Positions 9,898 through 18,300 of a stretch of 61,807 nucleotides of DNA are shown here, piece after piece. The position numbers and the translations under genes were made by a program. The notes under the pieces are model-generated. The model saw nothing but the letters and a program-made list of their open reading frames with translations. It made no database searches and was not told where the DNA came from. How positions within the stretch are numbered: position 1 is the first letter of the stretch; every line of letters starts with the position of its first letter. The stretch is from an uncultured Bacteroidales bacterium (GTDB lineage Bacteria > Bacteroidota > Bacteroidia > Bacteroidales > FEN-979), in contig CAILVF010000093.1 in NCBI GenBank assembly GCA_903837605.1, forward strand, positions 1 through 61,807, written 5' to 3'.

Positions 9898-12800
9898 TTA
9901 TTTCATCAACACAATTTTAATTTCATTTTTAAGCTGTTGTCCCGACGTTGACTCTCCATGCAAGCGGCAGAAGTATATCCCCGACTGTGCAGATTTTCCA
10001 TTCCATTCGAGGGAATAAGCACCGGCTTTTTGTTCACGGTTTTCAAGAGTTTCAATTAATTGACCCTGGCTATTGAAAATTGAGAGTGTAATTGCTGCCG
10101 GTTCATATAAATGATAACTGATCGTTACTGATTCCTTGAAAGGGTTAGGGAAGGCAGATAATTCATATTCATTTCCCTGCCGCGTTGACGTCTGATCTTT
10201 TATTATCTTAACATTATTCCCTTCAGGATCACCTGCGATAACCTCTCCCCAGTTGAGTTTGAGATTACAATTAAGGATATCCACTAACTCAATCATGCCT
10301 TCAGGAATTGGCCGGTTCTGATTATTAAAAATGATCCCCATGAGTTTCCCCTTTACCATTCCATGTGCAAACTCATAGCCCTGCATTTTGCAAAGCAGTT
10401 CTATTTCTTCGAGGTTTTTGCCAGCAAGCTCAAACTGCAATGCGGCCACCTGGCCCTTGCTTTGGAAGGTTATGGAAGTTGTATCTAGATAAATGTATGC
10501 CGGATCAGGATTGGTGCCTGTAAAAATGTTACCGGCTTTTTTCTTGCCATTAATCAGGTTAACAATCCCAATCACATCGAGAATATTGATGGTGTGATCA
10601 AGGTTCACATCCGCTGCATCAAACATGAAAGGTTGAGGGTTCTGGTTAAGCATATAGGATATCACCGTGGTTATATCGAGCACATTGACATGACCGTCGC
10701 CATTGGCATCCCCATTGGCTGCGGCCAGAGGTGTGGCACTGACAACTTTGGAATAATCACTTTCCGAAAGATCAGTCCTAACAACTGTGAATAAATAAAA
10801 ATAGGGAGTTCCTGGAGTTACTGCAAAATCTGTATAAACACTGTCGGTTAAAAGAGAACTGTTAATAAGAGTTGTGTCACTAAAAGTAGAAGGAGTGGGC
10901 ATTGTAAACCTGTACATATTGTATCCAAGCACATTACTGGAATCGGATAAGGGCCATTCGAGGTTAACCTTGCCAACGCCAGGTGTTGCAATAAACTCGA
11001 CCGACTGGGAACCGGCAGCCTGAACAACGAATTTAAAGCGTGTCCTTTCGATAGGAATTTCGAAATGTTCGAGGTCTTTTGCATATGCAACCCGTATGGT
11101 ATTCTGGCCATCACCTGTGCTTATATCAATAGTCTTATAAGCTGTCCATATTTTATGATCGGAGCTCCAGCGAACTGAATCACTAACACAGTTCTGGGTA
11201 TATGGGAAACGAACCCCAAATGTCACGAAAGGCGTATACGCAGGATCCATAGGGCGATTGAAATACACCGAGAACTTTACAGGGCCGTTACTTAGAACAA
11301 TAAGTGCGTTTTGAGGATTTTGATCATTGATTTCGACTTTCCAGGTAACTCCATGACATTTTAGAGGAGGTTGATTTAAAATTGTGTCAGGTTCGAGAAC
11401 AGGCCTCCCCTGGTCTTCATAAAAATCAAGTATTTTATCTTTAATTTGTTCCAGGTTTGTAATGCCCCAATAATTTTCTTTCATTTTATAGATTCCCATC
11501 TGCCAGCCATTAAATCCCGTATTTGCACAATCATATTTTTCATTATTCATGAAAACATTATTTATAGCAGAGTCCATGCAAAGTGGATATTGCGGACCAT
11601 AAAAAACAAAACTGGCACATCGGCCATTGGAGCACGTATTAATGTTATTGCTGAAAATATTATATTTAAAAGTGAATGGCTGCCACATATTTACCAATCC
11701 TGCCCAACAATCTGCATTACTGTTATCCACGAAAACATTGTATTTATAATCACCTCCGGGTTTGCCACCAAACAAGCCCATTGTGCCAAAGTTATTTAGG
11801 GTAAATAGGCAGTTATATACCTTGGAAGGACTTGTAAGAAGAAAATCGTTACTTGACGCATCACGAAAAATGCAATAATGATAAGCGTCGTTCGCACCGG
11901 GAGAAGTTATTATTGATTTGACAAAGGCATTATCTGCTCCACGGAAAGTGATCATACTATCGGGCGTACCTATTGCACGCAAATATTTATTTATAAGAAT
12001 AAATGTATTCCTGAATCTTAGGGTCACACCCGGATCAATAATCAATGTATCAATCACCGCGACAGCGGTAACTATATAATACGCGCCGGGACGGAGATGA
12101 AGCTTGGTATATGTCCCTTTAATCTCTATTCCATGTTCAACGGTCAGAGTTATGCCTTTTATAAGAGTATCCGTGCTTCCTTTTCGATATATCAGCAGCT
12201 GAAAGCTGATTATCCTGGCATCCACAACACTGCTGTCTATCTTAATCTTGATTGCGTCCAAACTGGTTTGAGTGCCATAGGCTGAAATGCTTCCAAGATA
12301 GCAAGTACTGTCTAAAATCCTCGCAACAGTCGTATCTTCAAATTCCGAGAACCGGAGTTTTGCATAAATACTATCCCCAAAACCACCTGCATTTTTTACG
12401 GTTACATACATCTGGACTGTTTCTCCGGCATCGGGACGACCATCATTATCTCCTCCATACAAAGAATCCACTATGGTGTTCTTTATATAATAAAGATCAG
12501 GAGGAGGATTGACCATGGTGCATTTAAAAATATCGAGCACCCCGGCCTGCATCAGACCGAGCTTTATTGGCTGGATGAGTTTTGCAAATACCTGTTCATT
12601 TGAAAGCGTGGGATCGTAGCTTTTCATCAGGGCAATGGAACCTGCGACCAGGGGGCAGGCCATGGATGTTCCGCTGTAGGAGCGGTACTGCCCGTTAGGA
12701 ACAGTGCTTATAAAGGAAACTCCTGGAGCCCGCATTTCATAATTGTAATCGTAATCATTCCAGTACATGCTTCCGTAGGGACGGCCATCGGAAATAACCG

Positions 12801-14085
12801 GGCCGGTTGGGTCAAAATTCGAGAACCAGGCATTATTGCCGCTTTGGTCTGTAGCTTCCACCCCGAGTACCCAGTTGTAACAAGCAGGATAATTTGGCTG
12901 ATACGGAGGCCATGGAGGAAAAGGCAGGTCAGTTTTGTAATTCATATTCCCTGCAGCTGCAACAATAAGCCCTTTAGAATAGGCATATTCCATGGCAAGG
13001 CGGATGGTCATGGATTCTCCCCCGCTCGACCAGCTGTTGCTGAAAACAGTGCAGCCGTTTTGTGCAGCATACCACATTCCTTCGGCAATCTGTGAAAAGT
13101 AACCTATGCCGTTACTCTGAAATACCTTGATGGGCATTATCTTCGCACCCCAGCTGACGCCTGCTATACCAATCCCGTTGTTGGCTTCTGCCCCTGCTAT
13201 CCCTGCGCAATGGGTCCCGTGGCTGTTATCGTCGCGGGGATTATTATCGTCATTTACGAAATCCCATCCGCGAACATCATCAATAAAACCATTGTTGTCA
13301 TCGTCAATGCCGTTGTTCGGAATCTCATTCGGATTGCGCCATATTTTATTCACAAGATCGGGATGGAGCCAATCTACCCCTGTATCGAGGATACCAATCA
13401 CCTGGGTCGTATCACCTGTTATGTAACTCCATAGGGAATCAGCCTTGACTGCCGGGATATACCACTGCTGGGAAAAAAGTGGGTCGTTAGGAGCAATCGC
13501 CGGGAGCGGGGAACCGGGAGCGGGGAGCGGGAAACCGGGAGCGGGGAGCGGGGAACCGGGAGCGGGGAGCGCGGAACCGGGATCAGGACGCGGGGATGAG
13601 GGTATGCTGAAAGGTTCTGAGGTGGGAATGCCTCCGACAATGGCTGCAGAGCCGTTGAGTTCGGCATATTCCACTTCGGGAAGTGCTTTATATTCTTCTA
13701 CTACCTCTTTTGCATCTTTGGTGATGGGGAAGACCAACTTGTAGATATTGAACACCTGGGACAGCTGCTTCCTTTGTCCTGAAGGCAAGGTAATGACCTG
13801 GTTCGTGGATGTCTTCACAGAGTTACGGAAGACCTTACTCATTGACGCAACCTGGTACTTTTCATTCAGATAGTCAACAGAGGCAACACCCGTTCTCAGG
13901 GTCCCTTTTAAGGTCTGATTGCTCACATTAACGTCATCCCTGAACTTTACCAGAATCTCACCTGGCTTATATTCCGGGGCATTCGGATCCCTCTGGACCA
14001 GGTCTGAATTCTGCGGATTGCCCTGTGACCAGCCTGCAATACTGAATGCCACCAGTAACGAAAGTAAGGTGATTAGCTTTTTCAT
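9898..14085 (-). CDS. Secreted subtilisin-like (S8) protease with dockerin and T9SS type A sorting domain (paralogue 2)
   Basis: This 1395-residue paralogue of the 3594-7844 protease has signal peptide MKKLITLLSLLVAFSIAG. Its triad is Asp near 234 (GILDTGVDW), His near 289 (DNSHGTHCAG) and Ser near 474 (SGTSMACP). The propeptide (GEILVKFRDDVNVSN) and the acidic DDDNNGFIDD loop are also present. A Pro-rich tandem linker (LPAPGSP units, about 167-196) precedes the catalytic domain. Downstream are a CARDB-like segment, a beta-helix-like region, an Ig-like domain and a fibronectin III-like domain. A canonical dockerin follows (GDANGDGHVNVLD and ADVNLDHTINILD), then a cohesin-like sandwich and a T9SS type A domain (FPNPF, ending in KIVLMK). 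It starts 52 bp after the single-cohesin gene, consistent with one transcript. Inferred role: extracellular protease docked to the neighbouring cohesins. Confidence 0.93.
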   Translation of the reverse strand: MKKLITLLSLLVAFSIAGWSQGNPQNSDLVQRDPNAPEYKPGEILVKFRDDVNVSNQTLKGTLRTGVASVDYLNEKYQVASMSKVFRNSVKTSTNQVITLPSGQRKQLSQVFNIYKLVFPITKDAKEVVEEYKALPEVEYAELNGSAAIVGGIPTSEPFSIPSSPRPDPGSALPAPGSPLPAPGFPLPAPGSPLPAIAPNDPLFSQQWYIPAVKADSLWSYITGDTTQVIGILDTGVDWLHPDLVNKIWRNPNEIPNNGIDDDNNGFIDDVRGWDFVNDDNNPRDDNSHGTHCAGIAGAEANNGIGIAGVSWGAKIMPIKVFQSNGIGYFSQIAEGMWYAAQNGCTVFSNSWSSGGESMTIRLAMEYAYSKGLIVAAAGNMNYKTDLPFPPWPPYQPNYPACYNWVLGVEATDQSGNNAWFSNFDPTGPVISDGRPYGSMYWNDYDYNYEMRAPGVSFISTVPNGQYRSYSGTSMACPLVAGSIALMKSYDPTLSNEQVFAKLIQPIKLGLMQAGVLDIFKCTMVNPPPDLYYIKNTIVDSLYGGDNDGRPDAGETVQMYVTVKNAGGFGDSIYAKLRFSEFEDTTVARILDSTCYLGSISAYGTQTSLDAIKIKIDSSVVDARIISFQLLIYRKGSTDTLIKGITLTVEHGIEIKGTYTKLHLRPGAYYIVTAVAVIDTLIIDPGVTLRFRNTFILINKYLRAIGTPDSMITFRGADNAFVKSIITSPGANDAYHYCIFRDASSNDFLLTSPSKVYNCLFTLNNFGTMGLFGGKPGGDYKYNVFVDNSNADCWAGLVNMWQPFTFKYNIFSNNINTCSNGRCASFVFYGPQYPLCMDSAINNVFMNNEKYDCANTGFNGWQMGIYKMKENYWGITNLEQIKDKILDFYEDQGRPVLEPDTILNQPPLKCHGVTWKVEINDQNPQNALIVLSNGPVKFSVYFNRPMDPAYTPFVTFGVRFPYTQNCVSDSVRWSSDHKIWTAYKTIDISTGDGQNTIRVAYAKDLEHFEIPIERTRFKFVVQAAGSQSVEFIATPGVGKVNLEWPLSDSSNVLGYNMYRFTMPTPSTFSDTTLINSSLLTDSVYTDFAVTPGTPYFYLFTVVRTDLSESDYSKVVSATPLAAANGDANGDGHVNVLDITTVISYMLNQNPQPFMFDAADVNLDHTINILDVIGIVNLINGKKKAGNIFTGTNPDPAYIYLDTTSITFQSKGQVAALQFELAGKNLEEIELLCKMQGYEFAHGMVKGKLMGIIFNNQNRPIPEGMIELVDILNCNLKLNWGEVIAGDPEGNNVKIIKDQTSTRQGNEYELSAFPNPFKESVTISYHLYEPAAITLSIFNSQGQLIETLENREQKAGAYSLEWNGKSAQSGIYFCRLHGESTSGQQLKNEIKIVLMK
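13501..13586. repeat. GGGAGCGGGGA-type tandem repeat encoding a Pro-rich linker
   Basis: Degenerate tandem words (GGGAGCGGGGAACC and shorter variants) fill about 85 bp and encode a P-A-P-G-S-P-L repeat on the minus strand, between propeptide and catalytic domain. The composition is strikingly G-rich on the plus strand compared with the flanking coding sequence. Confidence 0.9.
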
Positions 14086-14137
14086 AAAAACAATGTTTAA
14101 ATTCAGTCGAGGTCTGATAATTCCAGTTGACCAGGTA

Positions 14138-15241
14138 TCATTTTATTATTACTACTTTTTTCAAGGTAACAACATTCTTCCCATTGAAACTAAATTGAAC
14201 TTTGAGATCATAAATCCCTGCATCCAGCCCGGAAGTATCTAACAGTTGCTGATGGTTTCCTGATTCATAGCTGCAGGATGAATGTGTGACCGGCTGTCCG
14301 AGCGTGTTGAACAGTTCAAGGTCTACCCGGGCATCCTCCGGCAAATAATAAGAAACTCTGAGCATTGAGGAAACCGGGTTAGGAAATACAGCTAGGGAGT
14401 ATGTGTCCTCCACAGGGATCCCTGCGGTGAGAACATTAACGAAAAACGGGGGCGAAAGTGCCCCTGTGCAATTGCCGGCCACTCCATGAACCTGGAGATA
14501 GCCCGAAGTTGCCGTTGAAGTAAAATGAAGGTAAACTTCGTTAGTGCCGGCGCCTGCAGTGATCTCTGAACCCGGCGGGATGGTCCATATATAGGTGGTA
14601 GCATTCTGAATGGGGGGAACAGTATACCTTACATTCGCATCTCCCCTTGTTACTTCGTTGCTGCCGGTAATGTTTCCAGCCGCTCCAACCGCCCCTCCCT
14701 GCACATACCCGTTATGATAAAAAGAAATGCTTGGAAGATCATTCAGGGGATCGCCGTTGGCATCACCGTATTCGCAATCGCTGCCATTGTTGGATGCGTT
14801 GTTCCATGTAAGCGAGGTAGCGCCTCCCGTGTAATGGAATACCAGGGAAAGCAAAGGCTGCCCGTCAGGAACAGTTTTCGGATTGATATCCGACCACACA
14901 AACATGATCTTATTAAGGCTGTCACTGACATGAATGTCGTTTATGATAATTCCGGTTAACTGGGAATTTAGATTGGAAAACGTATCATATACCATCCCGT
15001 TGGGATTATAATCGAGGCGCAACGAAATGGATGTAATACTGGTGAAGCCAGAATCGATTACGGGAAATGAAAGGGTGCTTGGCTGGCATGGATTGGCTGA
15101 GCCTATCCAGGTTCGGGGGGCGTCGGACAGCGAATGCCCGGAAGGCTTGCATGCAATTGGTTTCTGTGCTTCAGCAAGGCTGAAGTTCAGGTTCAGCAGA
15201 GATAGAAGTAAAACAAGATATCGTAAATTTCCATCCATCAA
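14138..15241 (-). CDS. Single-cohesin secreted protein with PKD-like and T9SS type A domains
   Basis: This 367-residue protein starts MMDGNLRYLVLLLSLLNL (second Met at 15238 also possible) and has a signal peptide ending SLAEAQ. Residues about 45-180 form a cohesin-like domain of the scaffold's A type (SISLRLDYNPNGMVY, NKIMFVWSDINPKT, CEYGDANGDPLNDLP). A PKD-like domain follows (about 185-270, NATTYIWTIPPGSEI), then a T9SS type A sorting domain (VFPNPVSSMLRV to KKVVIIK). It lies between the multi-cohesin scaffold and a dockerin protease, all on the minus strand. The domain order (cohesin, spacer, sorting domain) is what a cell-surface anchoring protein would need; this is inference from architecture. 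Confidence 0.88.
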   Translation of the reverse strand: MMDGNLRYLVLLLSLLNLNFSLAEAQKPIACKPSGHSLSDAPRTWIGSANPCQPSTLSFPVIDSGFTSITSISLRLDYNPNGMVYDTFSNLNSQLTGIIINDIHVSDSLNKIMFVWSDINPKTVPDGQPLLSLVFHYTGGATSLTWNNASNNGSDCEYGDANGDPLNDLPSISFYHNGYVQGGAVGAAGNITGSNEVTRGDANVRYTVPPIQNATTYIWTIPPGSEITAGAGTNEVYLHFTSTATSGYLQVHGVAGNCTGALSPPFFVNVLTAGIPVEDTYSLAVFPNPVSSMLRVSYYLPEDARVDLELFNTLGQPVTHSSCSYESGNHQQLLDTSGLDAGIYDLKVQFSFNGKNVVTLKKVVIIK

Positions 15242-15268
15242 TTTTTATTACACCATGCAGGAAATAAA

Positions 15269-15318
15269 CCCTGGTGCCCCCGCAGCATTATAAATTACCA
15301 TCATCGGGGGCACCAGGG
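15269..15318. terminator. Strong hairpin between scaffold and single-cohesin genes
   Basis: A perfect 14-bp inverted repeat (CCCTGGTGCCCCCG at 15269-15282 and its complement at 15305-15318) encloses a 22-nt loop. The minus-strand exit runs into GTTTATTT and the plus-strand exit into GGTTTTATT. It sits right after the scaffold stop, so it may terminate or attenuate scaffold transcription before the single-cohesin gene. Confidence 0.6.
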
Positions 15319-15330
15319 GTTTTATTGTGC

Positions 15331-18300
15331 CTATTTATTGATCACAATTTTCTGCACTATGCGTTTTGCTTCTCCCTTATCATCAAATATCATGTTAAGG
15401 AAATAAACACCCGAAGGAAGATTCTTCAGATCGAGCTGGGTCAATTGTTTCCCTTTTGAAAGGGAACCCCAGGAATGCTGAATCATTTTCTCACCTATTA
15501 CGGAAACAACTTCACAGTTCACTTCGACTTCCGCAGGTATTTCAAAGCTGATATTCATATAATCTTTGGCCGGGTTCGGGAACAGGCTCAGATTATAATT
15601 ATTCGATGCGAGATTTTCAACAGAGTTGCTATTATCAACCGACACATCCGCCATCAATAAATCAAACCCTGAGATCACCTTTGCATTTTCATCTCCGAAT
15701 TCAGTCTCATCCCCCATGGTAAACCTGATGAGATCGCCGTTTGCAACCTGGTCGGTTGTTTCAACCACCAGGTTAACGATGGATTCATTGGCTTCAAGCG
15801 ACATTGGCTGTACCTCCGCCCATACAAGCCTTACTTCTCCCGGAAGCACATTATAGACCAGGTCTCCCTGTTTTACGGATGCTGATTTCACGCGGATGAG
15901 GTTTTCGGGGAAATGCAGCACGGCAGTAATTGCGGTAAAGGAGACTGGACGGTCGATTCTCAGGCTTAGGTTAAACTCCTTGTTTTTGCCTTTTTTGATC
16001 GTCTGATCATACCTGAGGTTGAGTCCTTCTGCACTTTTTGCTCCGGTTGAGGGGTTATAGCTCCCGTTGACATCACCAACGGCAAGCCCGTAGAAGTTGT
16101 ACGTTACATTGGTTGTGCCTACGATCACAGTATCACCTCCGACGGTAACTTTATCAAACCACCAGTCGCCGCGGGCAAATGAGTTATCAAGATTGGCAAC
16201 CCTTCTCTTTATTTTCGTTGCATCGAGAGCATTGATGGTATAAGAGAGATTTACATCCGCTGCATCCTGCCTTACACCGATCGGGAGTATTTCCAGTCCG
16301 GCAACATGACGCGAAACTTTAGTGGCATCGAGGGCATTGACCCCGTTCCACGGTTTTGATGTAACAGCGCTTACAGTATAGGTTCCGGTAAAGACGTTAT
16401 AGAAAGCATAACTGCCGGTAAGGTCGGTGCGGGCGGTTTTAATCGTCGATCCGTTCTGCTTTAAATAAACCCAAACCGAATCAAGGGGTGTTTCGGCGGT
16501 GTTGTTGTATTTAAAGGTTCCGCTGATGGTATATCCAAGCTGGATGACATTCACATAGAGGGACGACTCCTGGCCCGGTCCGCAGTCATTTGTTCCGCTA
16601 ACCGTAATATTTCCGGCGGCCGCAAGCAGGGTAAAGTCAACTACAATGGTATTTGTATTTGCCCCTGAAACGATGTTGACCCCCGAAGGCACAACCCAGT
16701 TGTATCCGGTGGCATTGGTAATTGAAGGCACGGAATAAGTAATACCAGGGGTTCCCTGGGTTACTGTTGTAATACCAGTAATAGCCCCTGCATTTGAAGG
16801 CAGCGGGTTCAGGCTGATGGCCTTATTGGGTGAAGATGCTCCCTGGCAATAATCGGAATGCCCGTATACACTCATATTTCCTGCCGTTGCAATGGCCGAG
16901 AAACTAACTGTAATGGAATTCGTATTTGAGCCTGCAGTTATTGTAGCTCCCGTGGGCAAAGTCCAGGTGTAAGCTGTTGCATCGGTAACTGGAGCCACAG
17001 AATAGACATTACCCGTACTTCCCTGGCAAACTGTGCCCGGACCGCTGATTATCCCGGCCTGGGCGGGGACAGGATGCAGGCTGACAAGCAGTGTTGAAGG
17101 CACAAGGCTTGAACCGCAGTCGTTGATCCCAACCACCGTAATGTTTCCGGAAACTGCGGTGGGGGCAAAATCAACTGTGATTGAATTTGAAGTTCTTCCC
17201 GACATTATGGTCGCACCTGTAGGTACCGTCCATGAATAACTTGTTGCATTACCAATGGCAGGAATTGTATATGTTACTCCTGTGGTTCCCTGGCATACAT
17301 CAGCATTCCCCACAATAACCCCCGGGTTCGAGGGTTTTGGATTTACCGTGATGGCTAAGGCAGGCGAAGCTGTTCCGTTTCCGCAGTTATTGGTTCCGTA
17401 TACTGAAATATTGCCTGCAACCGCCGACAAAGAATAGCTCACCGTGATGGAGTTGGTATTGTCGCCTGCAGTAATGCTTGCACCGGTTGGCAGTGACCAG
17501 GAATATCCGGTTGCGCTTGAAATAGCCGAAACGGAATAAACATTCCCCGTGCTTCCCTGGCAAACAGTGGCAGGTCCTGTGATAGTCCCGCCGGCGCCCG
17601 GAAGGTTCAAACCGGTAATGGCTCCATTGATGTAATACATGGCCGATGGTAAATCGTTGAGGGGATTCCCGTTGAGGTCTCCATACTCGCAATCGCTTCC
17701 GCCGTTGGCTGTATTATTAAATGCAAGGGTGGTATTACCGGAGATAAAATTAAAACGCAGGTCGGCAATTTTGGAACCGGCAGTAAGAGTTTTAGGTGCC
17801 ACATCCGACCAAACGAACATGACTTTCGAGTGGGTTGCATCTATACTGTTATTGGTGACAATTAATCCGGTAAGTGTGGGATTCAGGTTGAGTGAACCAA
17901 CCCAGGTCATTACCTGGGGGTTATAATCGATACGGAGTGAAATAGCCGTGATCTGGTCAAAGTCAACTACCGTAACAGGCAGGGTGATCTGGGTTCCAAC
18001 GCATGGGGTGGCGCCTCCGACAGTTGTGATCGGGGCATTCTGAACCGGATTTACCGTAACACTTAATGGAGCTGAAACGGGTCCTGTGCCGCAGGTGTTT
18101 GTGCCTGCAACAGTGATAGTCCCTGAGGTTGAGTTGGGGGCAAAATCCACTGTAATGCTGCGCGTGTTTGCACCGCTCGCGATAGTGGCATTCGGAGGCA
18201 GGGTCCAGGCATATCCTGTTGCATTGGTGACCGCGGGAACCGAATAAGCCACACCTGAAGTACCCTGGGGGACTACAGTAAGCCCTGTGATGGTACCCGG

